Shown here: positions 6,215-16,009 of the stretch, piece after piece
Layout of the letters: each line of letters begins with the position of its first letter
Numbering within the stretch: position 1 is the stretch's first letter
Source of the DNA: an uncultured Prevotellaceae bacterium
Lineage (GTDB): Bacteria; Bacteroidota; Bacteroidia; Bacteroidales; Bacteroidaceae
Direction of reading: 5' to 3'
DNA: 64,000 nucleotides
Assembly: GCA_902778255.1 (NCBI GenBank)
Contig: CACYXD010000003.1
Coordinates: forward strand, 153,612 to 217,611
Notes under the pieces: model-generated
What the model was told of the DNA's origin: nothing
Database searches by the model: none
Seen by the model: the letters and a program-made list of their open reading frames with translations, nothing else
Translations under genes and position numbers: made by a program

Positions 6215-8866
6215 ATGAAAAGCAAAAGACTGCTAGACCTAAAAAGGTCGCTTGCAAAGCAAGATTTCTGGAGCTGGAGCCGCCTGCGGCTTTCGGCTGT
6301 ATGCTTGGCGCTGGCTGGTATGGGCGGGTTTGTTTCCTGTTCGGAGTACGACTTGGATGAGGAGACCCCTGCGGGTTGGGATCGTAGCATCTATAGTTGG
6401 CTTAACGAACAAGGAAACTTTACCACCATGGTGAAGTTGATTGATGACCTGAACTATAGCGAGGTGCTGGCAAAGACAGGTTCGAAGACGCTATTTGCTG
6501 CTGATGATGCCGCTTTTGAGCGTTTCTTCAAAAACAACTCTTGGGGAGTGAGGAAGTATGAGGACTTAAACACGACTCAGAAGCGTAAGCTGTTGTTTGG
6601 TGCGATGATCAACAACAGTTATCAGGTGCAGGCACTTTCTAGTACACCGAATGCCAGCGGAACCCCTGTCGAGGGTGATGCTATGCGTCGTTATTCTGCC
6701 CTTGAGCCTTTTGATAATATGCAGCTGATGAAAAAAACTGCTATCCCCAATACGGATTATTGGGGAATGTATCAAGGACGTGACTCGCTAGTAGTGCTTC
6801 ATGATGCCACTGAGGTTCCTATGATCCACTTCATTGAGCGCCATATGGCCAACAAGCAGATAACCAACGACGACTATGATTTCCTGTATAATAACACAAC
6901 GCACCGCCAAAGCGGCGATGCCTCGGTGAACGGTGCGCAGATCATAGAGCAGAATATCCGTTGCTTGAATGGCTTTGTCAATCGTATGAGCGAGGTGGTG
7001 ACACCATTGCCTAATATGGCTGACATCATTATGAGCAAACCCAACACGACTCAATTTGCCCATCTGCTGAACCGCTATTCGGTGCTCGATTGGTTGGGTG
7101 ATGACGTGAAAGACTCGTATAATGCCTCTCAAGGCACGAATGTGGACTCCGTGTTCGAGTTGCGCTATTTCTCAGAGCGCTCTCAGGGTGGGAAGGCATT
7201 TACCAGTTCTCATAACCAGTTGTGCGAGTCGTTTGGTTCTTTGCCCTATGATCCAGGATGGAACAGCTATTTCGTGCCCTCGAACATCTCGGAGGAAACA
7301 GCTATGTTGCAGGATATGGCTGTGATGCTTGTGCCTTCCGATGATGCACTTAATTATTATTGGCAAGAGGGTGCCGGTGCTTCTCTGCGTAAGAGTTTCG
7401 GTTCTTGGGACAATGTGCCATACAGCACGTTGACCGAGTTTATGAAAGCCAATATGCTGACTTCGCTTGTGGGCAGTGTTCCCAGTAAGTTCCAGTATAT
7501 CATGAACGATGCCGCTGATCCACTGGGTATTGAGAAGAAAGATGTGGATTCTGTTTGGCTGGCCTGCAATGGTGCTATCTATCTGACTAATCGCGTGTTT
7601 ACCCCGACCTCGTTTGTCAGCGTGATGTATCCCACCGTGGTAGATCAGAATATGTCGATTATGCTGTGGGCTATCCAGAAGCTGAACTATCAGGCATTTC
7701 TGAATTCGCTGAATACGCGTTACAGCTTCTTCCTGCCTTCGAACAATGCCTTGTTGGAGTATGTCGATCCCTGTTCGTATGGCAGAAATCCGAAACAGTT
7801 GCTTCGTTTCCATTATGACTCTGAACGGACGGACAATGAAGTCTATGCCAGTATTCACAATATTGATCCGGAAACCGGAATGGCAGGCGACTCTATTGGC
7901 GTTTATGAAAATACCAACGGTCTGAACCTTGATCTCAACCCTATTCTCAACCGTTTGTATAATATTCTGGACGACCATGTCGTGATTGGCGATGTGGAGG
8001 ATGGTCATGAATATTATCGTACGAAGGGCGGTTCTATTCTTCGCGTGAACCATGTTGAGCTTGGTGATAAAGGCATGGAGGTAGAGGGTACCCGTCAAAT
8101 CAATGGCGAGACCCCATCCGTACCCATTGACTTTGTATATGACCAGACAAAAGGCGGTAATGGTAAGAGCTATATCCTGGAGCAGGGCCCTGTATTGGGA
8201 ACCCGCCAGACCGTTGTCGATATCCTGAAGGGACATTCAGAGTTCAGCCGCTTCTACAGTCTGCTGGCTAACAGCGATATTTTGGTATCAATGTATGACA
8301 AGAAGTATGCAGTCAGCGGTGACTGGTGTTTTGGCGTGTTCAATAATTACCATTATACCGTTTACGTGCCCACCAATGAGAGTATCGACGCCCTGATAGC
8401 CAGCCAGAAACTGCATACATGGGATGATGTGGCAGCACTGGATACAACAGTTGCTGAGCAGCATCAGTTGTATGATCAGTATGTCGGCGAGATTAATGCT
8501 TTCCTCCGTTATCATATTCAGGATAATGCCGTAATGATCAACGGCAACAATACGACAGGCCTGGATGAATTTGATGAGAATGGCAATTTTAGTACATCTT
8601 ATGAAACTGCCTACTTGGCTACTGAGGGAACCAAGAAGGTCTTCAAGACGTTGAATGTGACGACTGACAAGCAGGGCAGTAAGATTCAGATAAAAGACCA
8701 GGCAGGAAACACCCGCAGGGTGATGACCGAGAAAGAAGGTCTGTATAATCTGATGGCACGTGAGTTTACCTATGGTCAGCAGAAAAAGAATGATGCGACG
8801 ATAATCCACAACTCTTCGTCGGCAGTCATTCATCTGATTGACGGACCGCTTTTGATTGAGAATTGA
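6215..8866 (+). CDS. Large FAS1 (fasciclin) domain lipoprotein, first gene of the uptake operon
   Basis: An 883-residue protein with a basic N-terminus, a hydrophobic segment and a lipobox ending at C42 (GFVSCSEY), so it is probably an outer-membrane or surface lipoprotein. Several fasciclin-like repeats are visible: FTTMVKLIDDLNYSEVLAKTG then TLFAADDAAFERF near 65-100, a copy near 485-530 (LNYQAFLNSLNTRYSFFLPS), and one near 675-730 (FSRFYSLLANSD, YTVYVPTNESID). FAS1 folds mediate adhesion or ligand binding; none of the SusE/SusF type folds is recognisable. It leads the operon and SusC follows 19 nt later, so a role in glycan capture at the cell surface is inferred. The start codon is downstream of the predicted promoter. 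Confidence 0.78.
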   Translation: MKSKRLLDLKRSLAKQDFWSWSRLRLSAVCLALAGMGGFVSCSEYDLDEETPAGWDRSIYSWLNEQGNFTTMVKLIDDLNYSEVLAKTGSKTLFAADDAAFERFFKNNSWGVRKYEDLNTTQKRKLLFGAMINNSYQVQALSSTPNASGTPVEGDAMRRYSALEPFDNMQLMKKTAIPNTDYWGMYQGRDSLVVLHDATEVPMIHFIERHMANKQITNDDYDFLYNNTTHRQSGDASVNGAQIIEQNIRCLNGFVNRMSEVVTPLPNMADIIMSKPNTTQFAHLLNRYSVLDWLGDDVKDSYNASQGTNVDSVFELRYFSERSQGGKAFTSSHNQLCESFGSLPYDPGWNSYFVPSNISEETAMLQDMAVMLVPSDDALNYYWQEGAGASLRKSFGSWDNVPYSTLTEFMKANMLTSLVGSVPSKFQYIMNDAADPLGIEKKDVDSVWLACNGAIYLTNRVFTPTSFVSVMYPTVVDQNMSIMLWAIQKLNYQAFLNSLNTRYSFFLPSNNALLEYVDPCSYGRNPKQLLRFHYDSERTDNEVYASIHNIDPETGMAGDSIGVYENTNGLNLDLNPILNRLYNILDDHVVIGDVEDGHEYYRTKGGSILRVNHVELGDKGMEVEGTRQINGETPSVPIDFVYDQTKGGNGKSYILEQGPVLGTRQTVVDILKGHSEFSRFYSLLANSDILVSMYDKKYAVSGDWCFGVFNNYHYTVYVPTNESIDALIASQKLHTWDDVAALDTTVAEQHQLYDQYVGEINAFLRYHIQDNAVMINGNNTTGLDEFDENGNFSTSYETAYLATEGTKKVFKTLNVTTDKQGSKIQIKDQAGNTRRVMTEKEGLYNLMAREFTYGQQKKNDATIIHNSSSAVIHLIDGPLLIEN

Positions 8867-8885
8867 AAATTGAGAATTGAAAATT
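8857..8885 (+). repeat. AT-rich direct repeat spacer (FAS1-SusC gap)
   Basis: Two copies of TTGAGAATTGAAAA lie across the FAS1 stop and the SusC start. The last codons and stop of the FAS1 gene are part of the repeat. The same unit occurs at 15971-16009, and related TTGATAATTGA units fill the gaps at 12234-12256 and 13970-13998. Confidence 0.75.
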
Positions 8886-11800
8886 ATGAATACAATAAAA
8901 CAATTATTCCGTAGTGGAGGTTGGACTAAAAGATGTTGGGTTGTAGCATTCTGTCTGCAATTCTCCATCTTCATTTTTCAATCTTCAGTATGTTATGCAC
9001 AGAAGGCAGGCGATATCATCAGCGGAACGGTAAGCGATGCTTTCGGTCCTGTGATGCAGGCCAATGTGGTCGAGATAGACGGTGCCAACCGTATCGTTGC
9101 AGCTTGTCTGACAGACATGAATGGTAACTTCTCTTTCAAGTTGAAGAATCCAAAAGATAAGCTAAAAGTCTCTTATGTAGGTTGCAAGACGCAGATCCTG
9201 CCTTTTAATAAGACCCATTATGCCATTAAACTGGTGGACCAGACCACGCTGACCGATGTGGTTGTTACGGCAAAAAAGAAGGCTGGCGGTTCCGGTCTGC
9301 AGATTCCCGTCAAGGAAATATCTTCTGCCCGACAGAGTATTGACATGAAGGAGTTCGAGGGATTGTCTGTGACCACCGTAGACGAGGCCCTGCAGGGACG
9401 TATTGCAGGTCTGGATATTGTGGCCAACTCAGGTAACCTGGGGAGTGGCACAAGTATGCGTCTGCGTGGTGTGTCAAGTATCAATGGCAGCAGTGAGCCG
9501 CTTATCGTAGTTGATGGTAACGTATGGCAGAGTGGTGCAACGTCCGATTTCGACTTCCAGTCGGCCAATGACGAGAAGTTTGCCGAGCTGCTGAATGTGA
9601 ACCCAGAGGATATCGAGAGCATCGCTGTGTTGAAAGATGCTGCCGCAACTGCCATCTGGGGCTCTCAGGGTGCCAATGGTGTGATTGAGATTAAGACCAA
9701 GCGTGGTGCACGTGGTAATACGCGCGTTACCTATAGTTTCCGTCTGACAGGCACCTATCAGCCCAACGGTATGAAGCTGCTCAATGGTGATGAATACACC
9801 ATGTTGCTCAAGGAAGAATACTTCAATCCGCACATGGATCCCAATGCCAGCGATGATATCAATGAGATCAATTACGTCTCAGGTGGTAAGTTCTCTGAAT
9901 ACCAGATGTATAACAATAATACCGACTGGGTGGACGCTGTGAAGAAGACTGGTTGGCGCCAGAACCACTATGTAGCCCTGAGCGGTGGTGGTGAGAAGGC
10001 CAATTTCCGAATTGCAGCCGGTTACGACCACGAGACAGGTTCTATCATCAAGCAGCAGCTGGACCGTTTCACTACCCGTGTGGCCCTTGATTATTTCGTT
10101 TCTGACCGTATCAAGATTGCCACCAATGTGGCCTTGACCTATACAGATAATCAGAAAAACTATGCCGATCTGCTCTCTGTGGCCTATCGTCGAATGCCAA
10201 ACCTGAGCATCTATGAAGAGGACAAGCAGGGTAACTCCCTTGGTGTTTTCTATAATATGCTGTCTTCCTCAAATAAGGTGTTCGAGGATAACCAGTTCAA
10301 GGATTACAACCCCATTGCCCTGGCTTATTTGGCTAAGAACGAGGAGACCAGCTATAATATCGAGCCGGAGTTCAAGCTGAACTATGAACTGATGGGTATT
10401 GAAGACGAGAAGACGCGCCTAACTTATGAGGGAAAGATCGTGTTCAACATCTTCAACCGCTATAATGATATGTTCCGTCCATCGGAACTGAGCACAGGCG
10501 GATGGAGCAGCAAAGATGCCAACCTGGCTACCAACAATGCCTATAAGAGTCTGGGCATCACGACAACCCACACGCTGACCTTTGTGCCTCAGTTCCGCAA
10601 TAAGGACCACTCGCTAATGATGATGCTTCGCGGACAGTTGGTCAAGGGTACAAGCACCACTCAGAATACTAGTGAGTACGGCTTGCCTTCAGGTACTATC
10701 CGTTCGGCCAGTGCAGCTGGTATCATCTCGTCTTTCAGTTCGTCGCCAGGTCAGTGGCGCAGCCTGTATTTCACCTATTCTGCCCACTATGCGTATAAGG
10801 GCCGCTATATTGCCGACTTCTCTGTACGTCGAGATGGTAGCACGAAGTTTGGTGACGATCAGCGTTGGGGTAATTTCCCTGCCTTGTCAGGAAAATGGAT
10901 TATGAGCGATGAGCCTTGGTTCAAGAAAGGCCTCCCCTTCGTATCTATGTTTGCCGCCCGTTTGGGTTGGGGTATTGTGGGTAACCAGCCTGGTGGCGAG
11001 GGCCTGTTCTACAGCAAATATGCCAGTGGCAAGGGCTATATTGGTAATAGCTCGGCCTATCAGAAGAATATCCAGCTGAAGAAGTTGAAGTGGGAACAGA
11101 AGGAGACCATCAACGCAGGTATTGATTTCGGCTTCTTCAACGACCTGATCAACGGTAATGTGGAGGTCTATCGCCAGAAGACTACCGACCTGCTCATGGG
11201 TAACCGCGCCCTGCCTTCCAGTTCTGGTTTTGCCTCGATGGACTATCAGAACGTAGGTGCCATGGAGAATGTGGGTTGGGAGTTCAACCTCAATGGCAAC
11301 CGTATCATCAAGGCGGGTAAGTTCTCTGTCGATTTCAATATCACCTTTGCCAACAACCGCAACAAAATTACCGAGATGGATGAGACTGTGTTGGCCTCGC
11401 TCAACAGCGATTTTGACAAGAAGAATGGCAGCTACCTTTCACGCGTGGAGCTGAACCGTCCCTTGGGTGGTATCTATGGCTTCCGTTATCTGGGTGTCTA
11501 TCAGTACAGCAAGTACTCTGAGACCGAGGTTCCTGGCGTGAGCGGTCCTAATGCGCCTGTGGCACGTGATAAGGACGGCAATGTCATCGTTGATAACTAT
11601 GGTCGTACGAAACCCGTGAGATTCTGCTATACGGGTATTGATGAAGATGAGAAAGAATTCAAGGGTGGTGATGCCATCTATGAGGATATCAACCACGATG
11701 GTCAGATCAACGAACTCGACATCGTCTATCTGGGCTCTTCTCTGCCTAAATTTACTGGCGGTTTCGGCTTCAAACTCCATTTCGGACGTCTGACTTGGAA

Positions 11801-12233
11801 CAACCAGTTCAACTTCCGTTATGGCAACAAGATTATCAACAAGGCACGTATGAATGCTGAGAATATGTATTCTAATAACAACCAGAGTCGTGCCGTGCTG
11901 TGGCGCTGGCGTGTAGAGGGCGACAATGCACCTATCCCGCGCGCGTTATATAATTATGGTTATAACTGGTTGGGTAGCGACCGCTTTGTTGAGGATGGCT
12001 CATTTATCCGCCTGAACTACACTCAGCTCAGCTATGCACTGCCTTCTAAGATGCTCAAGCGATGGGGCCTCAGCCAGTTGAGCCTTTATGTCTCTGCCAA
12101 CAACCTGTTTGTGTTGACTAAGTATTCCGGTGCCGACCCCGAAGTGGGTTATGGTGGCTATGGTATCGTGTCTGATAATGCCCAGACACCACGTGCCAAG
12201 TCGTTTACCGGTGGTGTTACCATATCATTCTAA
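8886..12233 (+). CDS. SusC-like TonB-dependent outer-membrane transporter 1
   Basis: A 1115-residue SusC/RagA family protein. The signal peptide ends near residue 39 (VCYAQ). It is followed by a carboxypeptidase-D regulatory-like domain (about 44-118: ISGTVSDAFGPVMQANV), a TonB-box-like stretch (DVVVTAKKK), the plug domain (about 140-265, VLKDAAATAIWGSQGANGVIEI) and a 22-strand barrel. A calcium-loop-like DINHDGQINELD lies near 938, common in this family. It imports oligosaccharides with its SusD lid, powered by TonB. I chose the ATG at 8886 over an in-frame TTG three codons upstream, because the second SusC in the operon starts with the same MNTIKQ sequence at an ATG. The first 39 residues are nearly identical to those of SusC 2. 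Confidence 0.95.
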   Translation: MNTIKQLFRSGGWTKRCWVVAFCLQFSIFIFQSSVCYAQKAGDIISGTVSDAFGPVMQANVVEIDGANRIVAACLTDMNGNFSFKLKNPKDKLKVSYVGCKTQILPFNKTHYAIKLVDQTTLTDVVVTAKKKAGGSGLQIPVKEISSARQSIDMKEFEGLSVTTVDEALQGRIAGLDIVANSGNLGSGTSMRLRGVSSINGSSEPLIVVDGNVWQSGATSDFDFQSANDEKFAELLNVNPEDIESIAVLKDAAATAIWGSQGANGVIEIKTKRGARGNTRVTYSFRLTGTYQPNGMKLLNGDEYTMLLKEEYFNPHMDPNASDDINEINYVSGGKFSEYQMYNNNTDWVDAVKKTGWRQNHYVALSGGGEKANFRIAAGYDHETGSIIKQQLDRFTTRVALDYFVSDRIKIATNVALTYTDNQKNYADLLSVAYRRMPNLSIYEEDKQGNSLGVFYNMLSSSNKVFEDNQFKDYNPIALAYLAKNEETSYNIEPEFKLNYELMGIEDEKTRLTYEGKIVFNIFNRYNDMFRPSELSTGGWSSKDANLATNNAYKSLGITTTHTLTFVPQFRNKDHSLMMMLRGQLVKGTSTTQNTSEYGLPSGTIRSASAAGIISSFSSSPGQWRSLYFTYSAHYAYKGRYIADFSVRRDGSTKFGDDQRWGNFPALSGKWIMSDEPWFKKGLPFVSMFAARLGWGIVGNQPGGEGLFYSKYASGKGYIGNSSAYQKNIQLKKLKWEQKETINAGIDFGFFNDLINGNVEVYRQKTTDLLMGNRALPSSSGFASMDYQNVGAMENVGWEFNLNGNRIIKAGKFSVDFNITFANNRNKITEMDETVLASLNSDFDKKNGSYLSRVELNRPLGGIYGFRYLGVYQYSKYSETEVPGVSGPNAPVARDKDGNVIVDNYGRTKPVRFCYTGIDEDEKEFKGGDAIYEDINHDGQINELDIVYLGSSLPKFTGGFGFKLHFGRLTWNNQFNFRYGNKIINKARMNAENMYSNNNQSRAVLWRWRVEGDNAPIPRALYNYGYNWLGSDRFVEDGSFIRLNYTQLSYALPSKMLKRWGLSQLSLYVSANNLFVLTKYSGADPEVGYGGYGIVSDNAQTPRAKSFTGGVTISF

Positions 12234-12256
12234 TTGATAATTGAAAATAGATAATT

Positions 12257-13969
12257 ATGATTACCAAAAACATAAAACATAACATGGTTGTTCTTGCAAT
12301 GGGCTGTGGTGTTGCTTTTACGACAGTCGGCTGCAACGACTTTCTCGATGTGCTGCCATTGAATGAAGTGGTGCTCGAGAACTACTGGACCAAGAAAAGT
12401 GATGTGACTAGTGTGCTGATGGGATGTTATGAGAGTCTGGCGGCTGGCGAAAGTGTCACCCGTATGGGACTTTGGGGCGAGGTGCGCTCCGATAATGTCA
12501 AGATGGGTAACTCTTCGTCTCAGGATCTGGAACAGATGCTCAAAGAGAATATCCTGCCCACCAATAACTATTGTAACTGGACAGCATTCTATCAGACCAT
12601 CAACCGTTGTAATACGGTTATACACTATGCGCCTCAGGTGCAGGCGATAGACCCTAACTATACGCAGGCGGAGATGAAGGCCAATATTGCTGAGGCTACC
12701 TTTATCCGTTCGCTGTGCTATTTCTACCTGATTCGTACGTTCCGCGACGTGCCTTTCACCCGCAAGCCCAGTATTGACGATACCGAGGAATATCGTATTC
12801 CCGCTGACTCGTTCAACGTGGTGCTTGGCAATATCATTGCTGACATGGAGGCTGTGAAGGACGATGCACAGATGTATTTCCGCAAGCCCAAATCCGACTC
12901 AAATGTCAGAGACGCTGCTGAACTCGAAAACACAGCTCGCGTCACTCGTCCCGCTATGTATGCGCTTCTTGCCGACCTCTATCTGTGGAAGGGCGATTGG
13001 GATAAGTGTATAGCCAGCTGCGACTATGTCATCAGTTTCAAGCAGGAAGAGTATGACAAGTTGTTGAAACGTCGTTTGCAGAACGAGGTACAGCTGTTTA
13101 ATGATATCCCCCTCTATCTTGAGGAGATAAGTAGTATTTCGGGCTATGCCTATAATGCCATCTTCGGACAGGGCAACTCGTTTGAGAGTATCTTTGAGAT
13201 TACCTATGACAATTCCAATAGCTCTAATCCCACAAACTCCTATGTCGGTTCTTTCTATAGTCATAGAAACAACAATGCACTGACCAGTGGTAACCTTGTG
13301 ACCGTGGAGGAGTTCTACAAGGGACTGCCTCAGAAGAAGACCGACCTCTTTGATACGAAAGACTGTCGTGCCTATGAGAACATCTACGAGAATGGCAAGT
13401 CTTATTGGATTGCCAAGTATTCTTCTCAAAGCACCAGGATTGAAAAGACTACGTCAACCTGGCGACCAGCCTATAGCTGGCGTTCTTCCGATTTTGCGTC
13501 TTGGATCATCTATCGTCTCACCGATGTGATGCTGATGAAGGCCGAGGCCTTGGTAGAGCAGGGTAGCGACAAGTATCAGGATGCTTTCGATCTGGTGAAT
13601 GCAGTGAACAGGCGCGCCGTAAACTCCAAGACTCCAGGAACGGGCGAAGTGCTGACGTTTGCCGATTTCAAGAACTCGTTGGATGACATGAGAACCCTGG
13701 TGATGGACGAGCGTCATCGTGAACTGATGTTCGAGGGCAAGCGTTGGTATGACCTAGTGCGCATGGCTCGCCGTACGGGCAGTACCAAGAGCCTGGCTAA
13801 GACCGTCACACAGAAGCAGTTGACCAATATCGGTGGTATCCAGATTCGTCTGGCCGATCCTAATGCGCTCTATTTCCCCTATTTCCGCAATGAGCTGAAG
13901 GTCAATCCGTACTTGAAACAGAATCCCGCCTATAACACTGGTGGCGATGATGATCTGGAGAAGAACTAA
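12257..13969 (+). CDS. SusD/RagB-like glycan-binding lipoprotein 1
   Basis: A 570-residue SusD family protein with a lipobox ending at C26 (TVGCNDFLDV). The N-terminal NDFLDVLPLNEV, helical TPR-like segments (AEATFIRSLCYFYLIRTFRDVPF near 155) and the C-terminal MDERHRELMFEGKRWYDLVRM are hallmarks. It forms the lid on the SusC barrel and binds oligosaccharides at the cell surface. It starts 23 nt after SusC 1. Its N-terminal MITKNIKH is shared, at DNA level too, with the FAS1 protein at 16010, suggesting exchange of signal-sequence cassettes within the operon. Confidence 0.95.
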   Translation: MITKNIKHNMVVLAMGCGVAFTTVGCNDFLDVLPLNEVVLENYWTKKSDVTSVLMGCYESLAAGESVTRMGLWGEVRSDNVKMGNSSSQDLEQMLKENILPTNNYCNWTAFYQTINRCNTVIHYAPQVQAIDPNYTQAEMKANIAEATFIRSLCYFYLIRTFRDVPFTRKPSIDDTEEYRIPADSFNVVLGNIIADMEAVKDDAQMYFRKPKSDSNVRDAAELENTARVTRPAMYALLADLYLWKGDWDKCIASCDYVISFKQEEYDKLLKRRLQNEVQLFNDIPLYLEEISSISGYAYNAIFGQGNSFESIFEITYDNSNSSNPTNSYVGSFYSHRNNNALTSGNLVTVEEFYKGLPQKKTDLFDTKDCRAYENIYENGKSYWIAKYSSQSTRIEKTTSTWRPAYSWRSSDFASWIIYRLTDVMLMKAEALVEQGSDKYQDAFDLVNAVNRRAVNSKTPGTGEVLTFADFKNSLDDMRTLVMDERHRELMFEGKRWYDLVRMARRTGSTKSLAKTVTQKQLTNIGGIQIRLADPNALYFPYFRNELKVNPYLKQNPAYNTGGDDDLEKN

Positions 13970-13998
13970 GATTAATGGTTTATTGATAATTGATAATT

Positions 13999-15972
13999 AT
14001 GGAAAAGATAAATATTTTCAGAAACAAATGGCTGATGGCTGTTCTCTGTTGTCTCTTGACGATGGGAGCAGGGTTGACCTCATGTAGCGATGATGACAGT
14101 GATGCACCGCTGACCTTCTATTCCTCCGTACGTCTTACGGCTGCAGAGTTTATTGAGGCCGATCAAGAGCGCTTCAGCGATTTCAAGACCATTCTGGAGC
14201 GAGGCAACTACCTGGGTATGCTGAAGAGCTATGGTCACTACACGGTGTTCGCTCCCACCAATGATGCCATCCAGCAGTATCTGAAGGAGCATGGTTATGC
14301 ATCACTCGATGACCTGCCTACAGAGATGTGTGACACCCTGTCGCGTACGCATATTGTCAACGACAAGGCTTATTTCACAACAGATATGGGTAATGACGTG
14401 TCTCCTGTTAATATGAACGATAACTATATTAATATTAAGGCCGACAGTGATGCCGTTAATAATAACGCGCTGGTATTCTATGTCAATGAAGATTCACGCC
14501 TGATTCAGCGCGACGACTCGGTGACCAACGGTGTGGTGCATGTCGTCGATCATGTCATCAAGACCAGCAGCGACCTGTTGCCTGCCTTGCTGGAGAAGAA
14601 TCCAAATCTCTCCCTCTTCTGTCAAGCCCTTCTTATCACCCATATGGCCGATTCGCTGATGAAGTATAAGGATGAAACTTATACCCTTGATCCCGACTCA
14701 GCCATGTATGGCAATAAGAACATTCAGGTGGTCAACTCTACCGCTGGCGATGGTAGTGGACAGACGACACGAACCTATTACCCATTGGAGCATAAATGGA
14801 TGTTTACGGCCTTTGTTGAGACCGACTCCATCTATAACCTTCATGGTATTAAGACCATTGACGACCTGAAGGCATACGCTAAGTCTGTCTATGACGAGGC
14901 CTATCCTGAGGATGCTGGCAAATACGACGATGATTTCACTGATCGTCGTAATCCGTTGAACCGTTTCATCAGCTATCATCTGATGTATAGTAAGGGCGAT
15001 CGTGAATATTGGGTACACTGCACAAAGGAACTCTATGCAACCAAGTTTATCATCTCCGAGTTCGATCCTGAGGAATACTACGAGACCATGGCGCCTCATA
15101 CGTTGATGCGTTTCTGCTGCCCGGGTGAGAATGAGGTTTATATCAACCGTAAGGGTGGCCCTGGCAAGAAGAATGTGGAAGTGCGTGGCATTCAGGTGCT
15201 GCCAATCAAGGGCGCAGAGTGCAGCAATGGTATCTATCACTACATCGATGATATCCTGTCATACTCCAAGGATGTGCGTACCAATGTACTTCTTCGCCGT
15301 ATTCGTGTTGACAGTAGCACCCTCAGTCCTGAGTTCATGAACAGTGGTGCCCGTTATAAGTATATGGCTGGTGAGCGCATGATGTTTGGCTATAAGAAAG
15401 GTTATCTGGCAAACTTCCAAATGCACAATGCCAATACATTCGTTGGCTGTGGTAACGAGCAGCCAGGCTGGGTTCATTATGAAGGCAGTGGTGTTTGTAT
15501 TACTGGCGAGAAGTTTGACGCCTCCGTCAAGTTGCCACCAGTGCCCCGTGATGGAACCTACGAGGTGCGTATCGGTTATTCTCAAGGTAACGACCGTGGT
15601 ATTGCTCAGGTTTATCTTAATAATGAGGCCTGCGGTATTCCTGTCAGTTTCCGTATTCTCGACAGCAATGCCGGTAGGGTAGAGGACACTGGCGATGAAG
15701 ATGAAGACCGTGCTAATGATAAAGCCATGCGTAACCGTGGCTTCATGAAGGCTATGGACAGTTACGGCAGTAGGAGTGACTCCAAGGGTCTGCGCGATCA
15801 GTCTAACACCCTGCGTCGTATCTTGGTGCGTCAGTTTATGCGTGCCGACCAGGACTATTGGCTGCGTTTCCGCCAGATCCTTGATGGTAAGTCGCTATAT
15901 ATGTCTCTCGACTATGTCGAGCTCTGTCCGAAGGAGGTCTATGACGATCCAGAAGGTGAAGACCGTCACTAA
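13999..15972 (+). CDS. FAS1-domain lipoprotein 2
   Basis: A 657-residue lipoprotein (lipobox Cys29, GLTSCSDDD). A clear FAS1 repeat lies near 50-200: FKTILERGNYLGMLKSYGHYTVFAPTN, ending NGVVHVVDHVI. A second, more diverged one lies near 210-430, ending GIYHYIDDILSYS. The C-terminal 220 residues look like a beta-sandwich (TYEVRIGYSQGNDRGIAQVY, LYMSLDYVELCP) of the kind found in carbohydrate-binding modules. It follows SusD 1 in the position usually taken by surface glycan-binding proteins, so glycan binding is inferred. I chose the ATG at 13999; an in-frame TTG lies three codons upstream inside an AT-rich spacer repeat. Confidence 0.75.
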   Translation: MEKINIFRNKWLMAVLCCLLTMGAGLTSCSDDDSDAPLTFYSSVRLTAAEFIEADQERFSDFKTILERGNYLGMLKSYGHYTVFAPTNDAIQQYLKEHGYASLDDLPTEMCDTLSRTHIVNDKAYFTTDMGNDVSPVNMNDNYINIKADSDAVNNNALVFYVNEDSRLIQRDDSVTNGVVHVVDHVIKTSSDLLPALLEKNPNLSLFCQALLITHMADSLMKYKDETYTLDPDSAMYGNKNIQVVNSTAGDGSGQTTRTYYPLEHKWMFTAFVETDSIYNLHGIKTIDDLKAYAKSVYDEAYPEDAGKYDDDFTDRRNPLNRFISYHLMYSKGDREYWVHCTKELYATKFIISEFDPEEYYETMAPHTLMRFCCPGENEVYINRKGGPGKKNVEVRGIQVLPIKGAECSNGIYHYIDDILSYSKDVRTNVLLRRIRVDSSTLSPEFMNSGARYKYMAGERMMFGYKKGYLANFQMHNANTFVGCGNEQPGWVHYEGSGVCITGEKFDASVKLPPVPRDGTYEVRIGYSQGNDRGIAQVYLNNEACGIPVSFRILDSNAGRVEDTGDEDEDRANDKAMRNRGFMKAMDSYGSRSDSKGLRDQSNTLRRILVRQFMRADQDYWLRFRQILDGKSLYMSLDYVELCPKEVYDDPEGEDRH

Positions 15973-16009
15973 TTGAGAATTGAAAATTGAGAATTGAAAA
16001 TTGAAGATT
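15971..16009 (+). repeat. AT-rich direct repeat spacer (FAS1-FAS1 gap)
   Basis: Three consecutive AATTGAGAATTGAAA-type units fill the gap between the stop at 15972 and the ATG at 16010. It is the same family as the spacer at 8857-8885. Confidence 0.75.
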